Shown piece after piece: positions 8,425 through 17,960 of a stretch of DNA of 64,000 bases; the first letter of the stretch is position 1, and the number at the start of each line of letters is the position of its first letter. This DNA comes from Novipirellula galeiformis (GTDB taxonomy: Bacteria; Planctomycetota; Planctomycetia; Pirellulales; Pirellulaceae). The stretch spans positions 186,001 to 250,000 of the forward strand of contig NZ_SJPT01000007.1 of assembly GCF_007860095.1 (NCBI RefSeq). The letters run 5' to 3'. Under the pieces are notes generated by a model. That model was not told the origin of the DNA and did not search any database. It saw only the letters and a program-made list of their open reading frames with translations. The position numbers and the translations under genes were made by a program.

Positions 8425-11160
8425 ATGCGATTCCTGCTCGCCAGCGCGTTTCTGATTGCGTTTGCCACTGCGGGCACTGCGGCCGACGTTGTCAACTTTG
8501 CGAGTGACGTTGCACCGATTTTGAACAAGTACTGCGTCGGGTGCCACAACGCCGACGAAAGCGAAGGGGGTTTGCGTCTGGATGATCACGCGGGATTGAT
8601 CGCGGGGGGCGATACCGGTTTAGCGGTCACCGCCGGCGCATCGCGCAGCAGTCGCATGCTGTTGATGGCGACGGGAAAGTTGGAACCGAGGATGCCGCCC
8701 GCCGGTGAGCCCGGTCCAACGGAACAAGAGATCGAGTTGATCACCAATTGGATCGATCAAGGCGCCATCGGAACCGAGGGTGCGGTGCCGATAAAAATGA
8801 CGATACGCACGCCTCCGATTGCCCCCGCCAAGCTCAGCAAACGTCCGGTCACGGCGATTGCGATCACCGCCGACGCAAGCCGGCGAGCGGTGGCTCGGTT
8901 CGGCAGCGTGGAAATCCAAACTGGCGATGGAACACCGATCGCAGAGATCCGCGACTTACCGGGAAAGGTCCACTCGCTCCAATTTGATCGCGATGGCAAG
9001 CGAATCCTGGTCGCATCGGGATTAAGCGGAGCGTACGGACGTGCGGCGATCTATCATGTGGAGGATGCGAAGCTAGAAACCGAGTTGCTCGGACATCGCG
9101 ACATTTTGTATTCCGCCATTTTTTCGCCTGATGAAAAATGGGTCGCCACGGCGGGCTATGACCGAGTGATCAAGCTTTGGGACCCGCACACGGGAATCGA
9201 GGTGCGTGAATTAACGGGGCACAACGGGGCGATCTACGACCTGGCCTTTTCCCCCGACTCCAAAGTCCTCGTCAGCGCATGTGCGGATGCGACTCTAAAG
9301 GTTTGGAACGTCCAATCCGGCGAACGCCTCGACACGCTCAGCCAAGGTGAAGGCGAAGTGATGGCCGTCGAAGTCACCGCCGATGGCAAGACGATCATCG
9401 CCTGTGGTGCCGATCATCGGTTACGGGCTTGGCATTTGAAAAGCAGCGATTCTCCGGAGGTCAATCCGCTCGTTGCGACTCGATTTGTCGATGAATCGCC
9501 GCTGCTGGGTCTGGCTTTGTCCTCGGACTCGACGCGGGTCGCCGTGCTGTGTCAGTCGGGGAGCGTCAAGTTGTTCGATACGTCAACGTGGAATCAAGTC
9601 GCCATGCTGAAGCCGGTTCGCGATACAGGAACCGACATCCTTTTCAATGATGCCACCCACTCCCTGCTCATCTCGCTGATGAACGGCCGTATCGAGAACC
9701 GTGAACTCCCTCGCCCCAATCAACTCGAAGGCAAACTCAAAGCACCGCTCACCCCCATCTACATGGATTTAGGGGATTTGACCGTGAGGGAAGAGTCCGC
9801 GGGGACCTCGCTTCCGCGTGGTGCTAGCGTCCGTGGCGTTATCTCATCCCCCGGCGAGGTGGACGAATACACCTGGTACGCGGCCGAGGGTGAAGTCTGG
9901 GCCATCGATGCGGATCCAACGCCAACGAGCCCCATCGATCCAATCATTACGATCTTGAACGTTCGTGGCGACCCCGTGTTGCGAACGCGATTGCATGCGA
10001 TTCGCGAATCTTATTACACGTTCCGCGGCAAAGACAGTTCGCAAACAAACGACTTTCGGCTATTCCACGGGCAAGACATGAACCTGGACGACTATCTCTA
10101 TTCCGCCGGAGAGGTCACCCGTTTATGGAAACATCCGCGTGGCCCCGATTCTGGGTTTGATACCTATCCGGGCGAAGGGAAACGATGGACCTATTTTGGG
10201 ACCTCCGGGACAACCCACGCCCTCGGTGAACCCGCCTACGTCGTACGTCCGCTGGCCGACGATGAAACCCCGGTGTCCAACGGGTTGCCGGTGTTTGACA
10301 TCTACTACCAAAACGATGACGATCCGATGCGGATCGCCGGTCATTCCAGTCGTTTGCGGTTCACGGCACCCAGCGCCGGCCTGTTTAAGGTTCGCGTCAC
10401 CGACACACGCGGCGAGGGGGGAGCAAACTATGATTACAATTTGAAGGTTCGCGCGGCCGCCCCAGGTTTCCGAGCCTCACTGACCGCGTTAAAAGGCCCC
10501 ATTTTTAAAGGCACGGGGCGTGAGTTCACCGTCAGCGTTGATCGCATGGACGGTTTTGAGGGGCCCGTCAAGTTTACGCTCAACGGATTGCCACAATCCG
10601 TCACCTCCAATTCACCCATCATCATTGAAGCCGGTCAGAGGTCGGCGGTGGGAACGCTATGGGTGCCCGCTCGAATCGATGCCGAGGAAGCAAAACTTTG
10701 GAACGGAGAAATCAACGCAACCGTCGTGGCTAGCGCCAACGTGCTCGGCCGTCACGTCGAGCGAGTGGCGGGACAGTTAAAGCAACTCAAGCTTGCCGAA
10801 GATCCCGCGGTGATTCCCAGCCTCCATCCGCTGAAGCACGACGTTCCCGAGAACGAAGCTTGGCTGTTACAAGTTCGCCGTGGGGAGACCGTTTCCGCTC
10901 GCGTTCGTGTGCGACGCCAAGCGGGCTTCACCAATGAAGTTTCCTTTGGCAAAGAGGACTCGGGGAGAAACGCATCTCACGGTGTCTACATCGACAACAT
11001 TGGACTCAATGGCTTGTTGGTTCTCGCGGACGATGAAGAGCGAGAATTCTTTTTGACGGCCGATGCGATCGCAGAACCCGGCCGCCGCTCGTTCTTTCTC
11101 ACGACCAATACCAACGGTGGCGTAACGACTCACCCCATCGTGGTCGAGGTTTTACCGTAG
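8425..11160 (+). CDS. PSCyt1 c-type cytochrome with WD40 repeats
   Basis: About 911 residues starting with a signal peptide (MRFLLASAFLIAFATAGTAA). A planctomycete cytochrome-c domain follows with haem site CVGCH near residue 37 and the GGLRLDDH signature. Residues about 200-400 form WD40 blades (LLGHRDILYSAIFSPDEKW; LTGHNGAIYDLAFSPDSKVL, each followed by KLWD or KVWN). The C-terminal half has pre-peptidase-like beta domains, for example GASVRGVISSPGEVDEYTWY. This architecture is typical of the third member of DUF1501/DUF1549 operons. It is likely secreted or surface-bound and gives redox plus protein-binding capacity. The ATG at 8425 is chosen for its signal peptide; an upstream frame to 8350 overlaps the previous gene. 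Confidence 0.87.
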   Translation: MRFLLASAFLIAFATAGTAADVVNFASDVAPILNKYCVGCHNADESEGGLRLDDHAGLIAGGDTGLAVTAGASRSSRMLLMATGKLEPRMPPAGEPGPTEQEIELITNWIDQGAIGTEGAVPIKMTIRTPPIAPAKLSKRPVTAIAITADASRRAVARFGSVEIQTGDGTPIAEIRDLPGKVHSLQFDRDGKRILVASGLSGAYGRAAIYHVEDAKLETELLGHRDILYSAIFSPDEKWVATAGYDRVIKLWDPHTGIEVRELTGHNGAIYDLAFSPDSKVLVSACADATLKVWNVQSGERLDTLSQGEGEVMAVEVTADGKTIIACGADHRLRAWHLKSSDSPEVNPLVATRFVDESPLLGLALSSDSTRVAVLCQSGSVKLFDTSTWNQVAMLKPVRDTGTDILFNDATHSLLISLMNGRIENRELPRPNQLEGKLKAPLTPIYMDLGDLTVREESAGTSLPRGASVRGVISSPGEVDEYTWYAAEGEVWAIDADPTPTSPIDPIITILNVRGDPVLRTRLHAIRESYYTFRGKDSSQTNDFRLFHGQDMNLDDYLYSAGEVTRLWKHPRGPDSGFDTYPGEGKRWTYFGTSGTTHALGEPAYVVRPLADDETPVSNGLPVFDIYYQNDDDPMRIAGHSSRLRFTAPSAGLFKVRVTDTRGEGGANYDYNLKVRAAAPGFRASLTALKGPIFKGTGREFTVSVDRMDGFEGPVKFTLNGLPQSVTSNSPIIIEAGQRSAVGTLWVPARIDAEEAKLWNGEINATVVASANVLGRHVERVAGQLKQLKLAEDPAVIPSLHPLKHDVPENEAWLLQVRRGETVSARVRVRRQAGFTNEVSFGKEDSGRNASHGVYIDNIGLNGLLVLADDEEREFFLTADAIAEPGRRSFFLTTNTNGGVTTHPIVVEVLP

Positions 11161-11352
11161 AATAGCCCTTTCGGAGCAACGCGCGGCCGTGCGATTGGCC
11201 CCTGCGATTGGACCGTTACCGACGAATGCGTGCCAGCATCCGAACCAAATTTTAAAATGATTAGATTGCGTGTGTCTCGACGTTTCACTGGCGAGATCGC
11301 CCTTACCCCCCTGGACTTACTTTCTCTCCCTCGAACTCGGCTAGGTTCCTGC

Positions 11353-12708
11353 ATGCTTGCCTTGATGTCTCGCTTCACTTTCTTGCTCGCACTGTCGATC
11401 GTTTGCACCGCATCGTACGCGGAACCGAGGCGGCCCAACATTGTGATGATTTTGTCCGATGACCAAGCATGGGGCGATTACTCGTTCATGTCCCATGAAG
11501 CGATTCAAACGCCGGCGTTGGACCAACTCGCTCGCGAAAGCTTGACCTTCACCCGAGGCTATGTGCCCAATAGCCTTTGTCGTCCCTCGTTATCCACGAT
11601 CATTTCCGGACTGTACCCGCACCAACACGGCATTGTTGGAAACGATCCGCCGTGGGCTGGGATGCAGGAAGGTCGTAAACGCCCCAACCACACTCAACCC
11701 CAGTACGTCAAAAACCGCGAAGCTTACCTTTCCCACATCGACAACATGAAGACGCTGCCGGACTTCTTGGCACCACTCGGCTATCGGTCATTGCAGACCG
11801 GTAAATGGTGGGAAGGCAATTACAAACGTGGTGGATTCAGTGAAGGGATGACGCAGGGCGATTTTCACAAAGATGGGCGTCACGGTGACGCGGGGCTCAA
11901 GATCGGACGCACCGACATGCAACCGATCGAGTCGTTTCTCGACAGCTGTAGCGAAAACAAGGATCCCTTTTTTGTTTGGTATGCGCCGTTTCTACCTCAC
12001 ACTCCCCACAACCCGCCAAAGCGAATTTTGGACCAGTACCGATCCAAGACGGACTCGTTACCCATGGCGAAATATTGGGCGATGTGCCAATGGTTTGATG
12101 AAACCTGCGGACAACTACTTACGTCGCTGGACGAACGTGGCTTAGCCGAGAACACGATTGTGATCTATGTCACCGATAACGGCTGGATCAATGAGATCGA
12201 CTCCAGTCGTTATGCACCACGCAGCAAACGAAGTCCCAACGAAGGGGGAACCCGTACGCCAATCATGATCAAGTGGCCCGGACATGTCGCCCCTCGACTC
12301 GATAACGAAACGTTGGCCTCGTCGATTGATCTCGTTCCCACCGTGCTCGCAGCGGTGGGCATCCAGACCGACAATGCATTGCCGGGGATCAATTTGCTAG
12401 ACCCAGCCGCACGTGAGTCTCGCGATGCGATCTTTGGCGAGATCTTTGAGCACGACATTCAATCGATGGACGATCCGGTGGCGAGTTTGCGATATCGATG
12501 GATGATCCAAGGCGAGTTGAAGTTGATTCTGCCATCGGTTCGCATGACAGGCGAAAAAGCACAGCTTTACAACTTGAAACAAGATCCTCACGAGAACAAC
12601 GATCTCGCCGCGACCCATCCCAAGATCGTCGCGTCGATGAGCGAGGCGATCAACGCCTGGTGGCCCGCGAAATCGCACGATGGCTCGCCAAGCCCAACGG
12701 CCGAGTGA
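11353..12708 (+). CDS. Secreted sulfatase with atypical active-site motif
   Basis: About 451 residues. A signal peptide (LALMSRFTFLLALSIVC) precedes a type I sulfatase domain opening RRPNIVMILSDDQAWGDY, where the paired Asp bind calcium. The active-site loop reads LCRPSLST with Cys at residue 76: the Cys-x-Pro-x part needed for formylglycine is present, but the usual Arg two residues after the Pro is Leu. The later motifs TGKWW, PFLPHTPH and YVTDNGW are conserved. Sulfatases remove sulfate esters from algal polysaccharides, a planctomycete speciality. It closes the MocA-DUF1501-cytochrome run. Two ATGs (11353, 11365) both fit the signal peptide. It may need a distinct maturase or act on a phosphate-like ester. 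Confidence 0.85.
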   Translation: MLALMSRFTFLLALSIVCTASYAEPRRPNIVMILSDDQAWGDYSFMSHEAIQTPALDQLARESLTFTRGYVPNSLCRPSLSTIISGLYPHQHGIVGNDPPWAGMQEGRKRPNHTQPQYVKNREAYLSHIDNMKTLPDFLAPLGYRSLQTGKWWEGNYKRGGFSEGMTQGDFHKDGRHGDAGLKIGRTDMQPIESFLDSCSENKDPFFVWYAPFLPHTPHNPPKRILDQYRSKTDSLPMAKYWAMCQWFDETCGQLLTSLDERGLAENTIVIYVTDNGWINEIDSSRYAPRSKRSPNEGGTRTPIMIKWPGHVAPRLDNETLASSIDLVPTVLAAVGIQTDNALPGINLLDPAARESRDAIFGEIFEHDIQSMDDPVASLRYRWMIQGELKLILPSVRMTGEKAQLYNLKQDPHENNDLAATHPKIVASMSEAINAWWPAKSHDGSPSPTAE

Positions 12709-12813
12709 CCATCCCGATCCTTCGCTACAGCGGGGGTACGGGCGTGAACGACGTCGCAGCGACGCGCAGCCCTCGGGCTGAATCGATAACGTGTCGCGTC
12801 CCAGCCTCTAGCA

Positions 12814-12899
12814 ACCCGGCCTCTAGCAATCTGGTGTCTAGCAATCTGGTGTCTAGCAATCTGGTGTCTAGCAATCTGGTGTCTAGCAACCGCGAGTTC
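12814..12899. repeat. 15-bp tandem repeat, about 5.7 copies
   Basis: The unit is GTGTCTAGCAATCTG, with the first two copies diverged (GCCTCTAGCAACCCG, GCCTCTAGCAATCTG). It contains CTAG, usually a rare tetranucleotide in bacterial DNA. Confidence 0.93.
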
Positions 12900-13218
12900 C
12901 CGAGCGACGGCCTCGTGGTTTCATGCATTTGGCTCCACGTCACGGCCAGTGAACTTGTTAATGGATGACGATAAAATCACCCTGTTGGCAATCCTGGATG
13001 AATGAGTGACAATCCCCCTCCTCTTCAGTCAAACGCTCCCTTGACGCGTCCTTTGGGAATCGCAACGAAACCGGATTCATTTTTGTCCAGAGGTGTGTTT
13101 CGGCCTCCCCGCCACTCGGTGGCTGGCGCGGCCGCAGCGACCGCCAAGTGCATTTCGCAGGAAGCGTTGGGAGACGCTGACAGGAACGCGATCGAATTGT
13201 CCAACTCGGCTTGCCTCG

Positions 13219-13256
13219 CCCGACTGGCCCGACTGGCCCGACTGGCCCGACTGGCC
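13219..13256. repeat. 9-bp tandem repeat, 4 copies
   Basis: CCCGACTGG repeats four times without mismatch, followed by CC. The period is a multiple of three, so overlapping frames remain open. Confidence 0.92.
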
Positions 13257-13331
13257 TTGACCCGACGCGTCCAAAATTCTTCATTCCCTCCCCGACTTAC
13301 TCTGCGACGAGCGGATGAGCCCCTATAAAAA

Positions 13332-13880
13332 GTGGTCAACGTGCTGCTGAGATTATCCGACAGACTCGCAAGCAAGGTCGCCATCGCAGAACTTGCCGAT
13401 TCGCCGATCGAGACGAATCCGTGCTCCGATTGGTCATGCCGTATATTCATTGCCAATCGAGCTCAGTACGTCCTGATCAGCAATACATTGTCCCTGTATT
13501 CGTGTGTGATCAGCTGCCAAGGGATCAGGGATCGCGATTCGTTTGTCGGCAACATCGTTGATGCCATCGACGAAACCATGAAGGCTGCTGAGATGCAGCG
13601 GGCCTACGACCGGTTGGTTGCTCCGCCCAACGGGGGAGTGACCTTCGCAAAGCCGCTCCATCGCTCGGTGGCGGTGGCGATGAGCGATCATGTGTACGCC
13701 GCGAAACTCTACTTGTCCGATGGCTTGGCGGCTCCGCAAATCGGATTTCGGCTGAACCATTCACGGCATCCTGGCCTCATCGACCGTCAGGGACGTTCCT
13801 CAGCAAAGCCATGGGAGGTGTTCGCGGGTCTGGTAGACGAATCTGATCCATCGGCTCCTTGCTCAGCGAGGTCACAGTGA
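13332..13880 (+). CDS. DUF6933-like protein
   Basis: Up to 182 residues, resembling the DUF6933 family: an N-terminal LLRLSDRLASKV followed by DWSCRIFIANRAQYVLISNT, then a C-terminal half with LVAPPNGGVTFAKPLHRSV and FRLNHSRHPG. The function of the family is unknown. The start is uncertain: GTG at 13332 is the first in frame and no good ribosome binding site precedes it; other GTG or CTG codons follow within a few residues. The gene stands alone between repeats and serB, with about 200 bases on the downstream side. Codon use looks ordinary for the window. I recognise the family from sequence memory only, so the name is moderate in confidence, but the coding call is reasonable. Confidence 0.6.
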   Translation: MVNVLLRLSDRLASKVAIAELADSPIETNPCSDWSCRIFIANRAQYVLISNTLSLYSCVISCQGIRDRDSFVGNIVDAIDETMKAAEMQRAYDRLVAPPNGGVTFAKPLHRSVAVAMSDHVYAAKLYLSDGLAAPQIGFRLNHSRHPGLIDRQGRSSAKPWEVFAGLVDESDPSAPCSARSQ

Positions 13881-14080
13881 CGCCTTCTGGAATGATCTGT
13901 GTGGTTCGCTCGAGCGATCGTCCGCACGTCAAATTGATCTGATTTCTTCGCCCGTTCCCTCGGGTTAGCCCGCTGCCTACCCTTCATCGAACTAGGCAAA
14001 CGATCTATGCTTTCCGCTTCGCTTGGGGCCCAGCCCCTGAGAACCGTTCAACCGCCAGATGACTGACCGGAGTGCCGACC

Positions 14081-15292
14081 ATGGGCAATATTTTCCTACT
14101 TCGCTTTACCGGCGAGGACCGAGTCGGCTTGACCTCCGAACTGACCAGGACGCTTGCGGAGATCGGCGCGATCGTTTTAGACATCAACCAGGCCGTGATC
14201 CATCAATCGCTGCTGTTGGGAATGATGGTGCGTATCGCGGACGACGTGAGAGTCGAGCAGCCGATCAAAGCGATGGCGGAAGAACTCGGTCTGCGAGTGA
14301 AGATCCAAGCGATTGCCGATGCCGACTACGACGACTGGGTCAACCGCCAAGGTAAACCTCGCTACATCCTGACCCTCTTGGCCCGCTCGATCGACGCATC
14401 GCACCTCGCCGCGGTAACCAAAGTGATCACGGACGAAGGCTTGAACATTGATGTGATTCACCGCCTGTCGGGGCGGCCTCAACGAATCGAGAGCGTCGAC
14501 CTCCCCCGTCGCGCTTGTGTCGAATTTTGGCTGCGTGGTGAGCCCCACGATAAACCACGCATGCAAGCCCGCTACATGGACCTGTGTCGGGAATTGGCAA
14601 TCGATATCGCTTGGCAAAAAGACGACGCCTACCGACGTTCACGACGCCTGGTTGCCTTCGATATGGATTCCACTTTGATTCAAGCCGAAGTTATCGATGA
14701 ATTGGCCAAGGAAGCCGGCTGTGGCGAATCGGTCGCCGCGATCACCGAAATGGCCATGCGTGGCGAGCTGGATTTTGACACGTCGTTGCGACGCCGTGTC
14801 GCGACCTTGCGTGGATTACCGGAATCGTCGCTGCAACGTGTCGCCGAACGTTTGCAGTTGACCGAGGGAGCGGAATCGTTACTGCTCAATCTTCACGAAC
14901 TGGGATACCGCACCGCAATCCTGTCCGGCGGCTTCAGCTACTTTGGAAACCGACTCCGCGATCGCTTGGGATTCAACTACGTGCATGCCAACGAATTGGA
15001 AATCGTCGATGGCAAATTGACCGGCAACGTGCTCGACCCCATCGTCAACGGCCAACGCAAAGCCGAATTACTCGAACAAATCGCTGCCAAAGAAGGGATC
15101 AATCGACGGCAAATCATCGCGATTGGGGATGGAGCCAACGATCTGCCGATGCTCAACCGAGCCGGCTTGGGCATTGCCTTTCATGCCAAACCGATCGTAC
15201 GCCAAGAAGCCGGGCACGCCGTCTCGAATCTCGGCCTCGATGCCTTGCTCTATCTCCTGGGCGTCCGAGACCGAGAACGGATCGAACTCTAA
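14081..15292 (+). CDS. serB: Phosphoserine phosphatase with two ACT domains
   Basis: About 403 residues. Two N-terminal ACT-like domains (residues 1-80 and about 90-175, first opening NIFLLRFTGEDRVGLTSELT) precede a HAD phosphatase domain: DMDST near residue 195 (nucleophile Asp), SGGF near 283, and GDGANDLPM near 348 for magnesium. It hydrolyses O-phosphoserine to serine in the last step of serine synthesis. The ACT domains probably bind an amino acid, giving feedback control. GGAG at 14069-14072 lies eight bases before the ATG at 14081 and decides the start over the GTG at 14072. It converges with xylA, separated by only 20 bases. Confidence 0.95.
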   Translation: MGNIFLLRFTGEDRVGLTSELTRTLAEIGAIVLDINQAVIHQSLLLGMMVRIADDVRVEQPIKAMAEELGLRVKIQAIADADYDDWVNRQGKPRYILTLLARSIDASHLAAVTKVITDEGLNIDVIHRLSGRPQRIESVDLPRRACVEFWLRGEPHDKPRMQARYMDLCRELAIDIAWQKDDAYRRSRRLVAFDMDSTLIQAEVIDELAKEAGCGESVAAITEMAMRGELDFDTSLRRRVATLRGLPESSLQRVAERLQLTEGAESLLLNLHELGYRTAILSGGFSYFGNRLRDRLGFNYVHANELEIVDGKLTGNVLDPIVNGQRKAELLEQIAAKEGINRRQIIAIGDGANDLPMLNRAGLGIAFHAKPIVRQEAGHAVSNLGLDALLYLLGVRDRERIEL

Positions 15293-15312
15293 CGCTGTAT
15301 CGCGGGAACGCC

Positions 15313-16617
15313 CTAGAGAAACTCGTTGATCAGGTTTTCCAGCATCTCTTGGCGACCACTGGCGAGCGTCGGTTCGCCGTTGGCGAGCGCGTAGGTCTCC
15401 AAATCAGCGAACGAACATTGCCCCGCCTCGACCTTGGCCCCGAGCCCCCGATCGAAACTGGCGTAACGCTCTTGAACGAACGAAGCGAGGCGACCATCGG
15501 CGCGGATCGCCGCCGCAATCTTCAAACCGCGAGCGAATGCATCCATCCCACCGATGTGGGCGTGGATCAAATCGATCGGTTCGTGAGACTCACGCCGACG
15601 CTTGGCGTCAAAGTTCAATCCGCCCGTGCTAAAACCGCCCGTATTCAACATCACTAACATGACTTGAGTGGTGAGATAAATATCGGTTGGAAATTGATCG
15701 GTATCCCATCCAATCAACGTGTCCCCGCGGTTGGCATCGATGCTGCCCAGCATCCCGGCATTCGCGCTGACGGTCAATTCGTGCTCCATCGTATGACCGG
15801 CGAGCGTGGCATGATTGGTCTCGATGTTCAGCTTGAAATGATCCATCAAGCCATATTCGCGAAGGAAATTTAGGCAGGCGGCGGCATCACTGTCGTATTG
15901 ATGCGTGGACGGTTCACGGGGCTTGGGCTCGATGTAAAAGGGCCCCTCAAACCCGATCTGCTTCGCGTGCTCCACCGCCATGTGCAGAAACGCTGCGAGG
16001 TGATCAAGTTCACGTTTCATATTCGTGTTCAACAAGGTGGCGTACCCCTCGCGGCCACCCCAAAACGTATACCCCAGCCCATCGAGCTCCTTGGTCGCTT
16101 CCATGGCCTTCTTCACCTGAGCCCCCGCGTATGCATAAACCGATGCATCGGGCGAAGTCGCAGCCCCGTGAGCGTAGCGAGGATGCGAGAACAAACAGGC
16201 GGTGCCCCAGAGCAGTTTGACGCCCGTCTCCGCCTGCTTCTGCTTCAGCTTCGCGACCACGCGATCGAGCGCCGCGTTGGAGGCGGACAGATCATTAAGC
16301 TCCGGGGCAATATCGCGATCGTGCCAGCAATAGTATTCAATGCCTGTTTTCTCGAGGAATTCAAAAAAGACGTCAACTCGCTGCAGTGCGTTCTCCACCG
16401 AACTCGAACCATCATCCCATGGCGTCCGCGCGGTGCCCGCACCAAAGGGATCCGAGAGATCGTTCCGCATCACATGCCAATAGGCAGCCGCGAAACGCAG
16501 GTGTTCTTTCATCGACTTGCCGTCGATCATTTCGTCGGGATTGTAGTGCTTGAAAGCCAGGGCGTTCTTGGAGGTGGGCCCTTCAAATTGGATCTTGTCG
16601 CAGTCGAAATAAGACAT
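15313..16617 (-). CDS. xylA: Xylose isomerase
   Basis: A 434-residue xylose isomerase of the longer class II type, converting D-xylose to D-xylulose. Visible signatures are [10 protein letters not shown] near residue 100 (catalytic His and Asp), [11 protein letters not shown] near 230 (metal-binding Glu) and [18 protein letters not shown] (metal ligands), with SIDANRGD for the second site. It is transcribed away from an XylR-type regulator across a 137-base shared region, the usual arrangement. No Shine-Dalgarno sequence is seen before the ATG: the reverse-strand leader contains CCTCCTT, the complement of one. No xylulokinase is present in the window. Confidence 0.96.
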   Translation of the reverse strand: MSYFDCDKIQFEGPTSKNALAFKHYNPDEMIDGKSMKEHLRFAAAYWHVMRNDLSDPFGAGTARTPWDDGSSSVENALQRVDVFFEFLEKTGIEYYCWHDRDIAPELNDLSASNAALDRVVAKLKQKQAETGVKLLWGTACLFSHPRYAHGAATSPDASVYAYAGAQVKKAMEATKELDGLGYTFWGGREGYATLLNTNMKRELDHLAAFLHMAVEHAKQIGFEGPFYIEPKPREPSTHQYDSDAAACLNFLREYGLMDHFKLNIETNHATLAGHTMEHELTVSANAGMLGSIDANRGDTLIGWDTDQFPTDIYLTTQVMLVMLNTGGFSTGGLNFDAKRRRESHEPIDLIHAHIGGMDAFARGLKIAAAIRADGRLASFVQERYASFDRGLGAKVEAGQCSFADLETYALANGEPTLASGRQEMLENLINEFL

Positions 16618-16754
16618 GAAATCTGCCAGTTTCTTAAGGAGGGGGGGAATGAAGGGGGCTAACCCTTGATTTTAGCCCATCGCAAGGCAGCGAAAACCGC
16701 ATATTGCGACGACGGTCTGTTGATTTGCGTCACGCCAACTCCCATAGTAGGGTG
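16618..16754. promoter_or_regulatory. Divergent xylA / xylR control region
   Basis: The 137 bases between the two divergent starts must hold both promoters and any regulator site. A run of G follows AAGGAGG (16637-16643), and an A+T-richer stretch lies around 16660-16715. I cannot define an operator with confidence. Confidence 0.55.
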
Positions 16755-17912
16755 ATGAATCATCAAGTTGCGATCGTGATGTCCGAGGTCTTTCTGCGCC
16801 GGCTGATCCCCTCGCTAACGCCGTTTGTCCATCGCCAGCAAGATTACCGGATCTTGAGCATCCACCGTCCGCTCGAGGAGCTCGAGCGACTGCTCGGCGA
16901 ACTGCAACCAAACGGGCTGATCACAGAATGGTTACCGCAAACCACCGAGGCGATCTTGACGTTGAACCGGGGCATCCCGACCGTGATTGTCGATACGGAT
17001 TACGGTTATCCAGGTGTGCTCAGCGTGGATGTGGATGATTGGGCGGTGGGGCGTGAAGCGGCGCAAACGTTCCTGCGTTCGGGCTACCGCAGCTTTGCCT
17101 GTCTCGGCAACGGAATGCCTTATTCGGACCAGCGGATCGAAGGATTTCAAGCGGCGTTAACGAACCAGGCAGCGTTTGCGATTCACACCGAGACGGGTTT
17201 TGAGCGGGCGCAATACGGCGAGTCGTTTGTCCGGCCGAGCGCCGCGTTTGAGCGTTGGTTAGCGCAGTTGCCCAAACCGGTCGCGATCTTTGCGGTTCAC
17301 GATCCGTTGGGCCGCTTTCTGTGTGGCGTTTGTCATCAATTGGGGCTGCAGGTGCCCGAAGAAGTGGCCGTGATTGGGGCCAACAATGACGAACTCGTCT
17401 GTGGTTTGACCTATCCAATGCTTTCCAGTGTCGCGATCCCCTGGGGGACTCTCGGCGCGACCGTGGGCGAGGCGATGCAACGATTCGTCTCAGGGGAGCA
17501 ACTGGACTGCTCGAAACCGCGATTGATTCCGCCCAGCGGCGTGGTGTTGCGACACTCGGCGAATCATTTCGCAGTGGACGATCCACTGCTCCGCCGCGCC
17601 ATGTCCTTTCTATCCGAACGACTTCAGGATCCAATCAACGTGGGCACAATGTGCGACGAATTGAACGTGGCTCGGCGGACGGTGGAGAGGAAGTTCAAGG
17701 AGCATTACCGCTGCACGCCCTGGGAAATGCTTTGCCAATTGCGAGTCACCCAAGCGAAGCGATTACTGGTTGAAACGAATCACTCCGTGGCGCTCATTTC
17801 ACAACTATGCGGCTTCAATGATCCCGAGCGGATGGCGGTCGTCTTCAAACGACTGATCGGAGAGCCCCCTACGCACTACCGGAAATTTTACGCTGCAGCG
17901 ATGTCTCCGTGA
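16755..17912 (+). CDS. xylR: XylR-type AraC family regulator
   Basis: About 385 residues. The N-terminal two thirds is a LacI/periplasmic-binding-like sensor domain (VAIVMSEVFLRRLIPSL, VDVDDWAVGREAAQ, EVAVIGANNDELVCG), and residues about 285-380 form an AraC double helix-turn-helix (NVARRTVERKFKEHY; SQLCGFNDPERMAVVFKR). This is the architecture of E. coli XylR, which activates xylose genes on binding D-xylose. The divergent xylA supports the same role. A frame extends upstream to 16704, but the ATG at 16755 begins the sensor domain; AGGG lies very close (two bases) before it, so the ribosome binding site is poor. It converges with the PAP2 gene, 48 bases apart. Confidence 0.88.
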   Translation: MNHQVAIVMSEVFLRRLIPSLTPFVHRQQDYRILSIHRPLEELERLLGELQPNGLITEWLPQTTEAILTLNRGIPTVIVDTDYGYPGVLSVDVDDWAVGREAAQTFLRSGYRSFACLGNGMPYSDQRIEGFQAALTNQAAFAIHTETGFERAQYGESFVRPSAAFERWLAQLPKPVAIFAVHDPLGRFLCGVCHQLGLQVPEEVAVIGANNDELVCGLTYPMLSSVAIPWGTLGATVGEAMQRFVSGEQLDCSKPRLIPPSGVVLRHSANHFAVDDPLLRRAMSFLSERLQDPINVGTMCDELNVARRTVERKFKEHYRCTPWEMLCQLRVTQAKRLLVETNHSVALISQLCGFNDPERMAVVFKRLIGEPPTHYRKFYAAAMSP

Positions 17913-17960
17913 TCGCTTTGCGAATCCAAACGTGGCGAAGCAGTTCGGGGCGCTGCTTGA

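Larger units (their letters stand above)
12709..13331. other. Repeat-bearing intergenic region
   Basis: About 620 bases between the sulfatase and the DUF6933 gene. It contains two short tandem arrays (listed separately). Reading frames cross it on both strands but consist largely of translated repeats, such as Leu-Leu-Asp-Thr-Arg or Ala-Ser-Arg units, so I do not call genes in it. Confidence 0.6.

Noticed and set aside
12725-12943. Reverse-strand frame with repeated Leu-Leu-Asp-Thr-Arg
   Set aside because: It is the translation of the 15-bp tandem repeat, with no ribosome binding site or domain.
13025-13456. Reverse-strand frame of 143 codons
   Set aside because: It overlaps the DUF6933 gene and the 9-bp repeat; its composition is repeat-driven.
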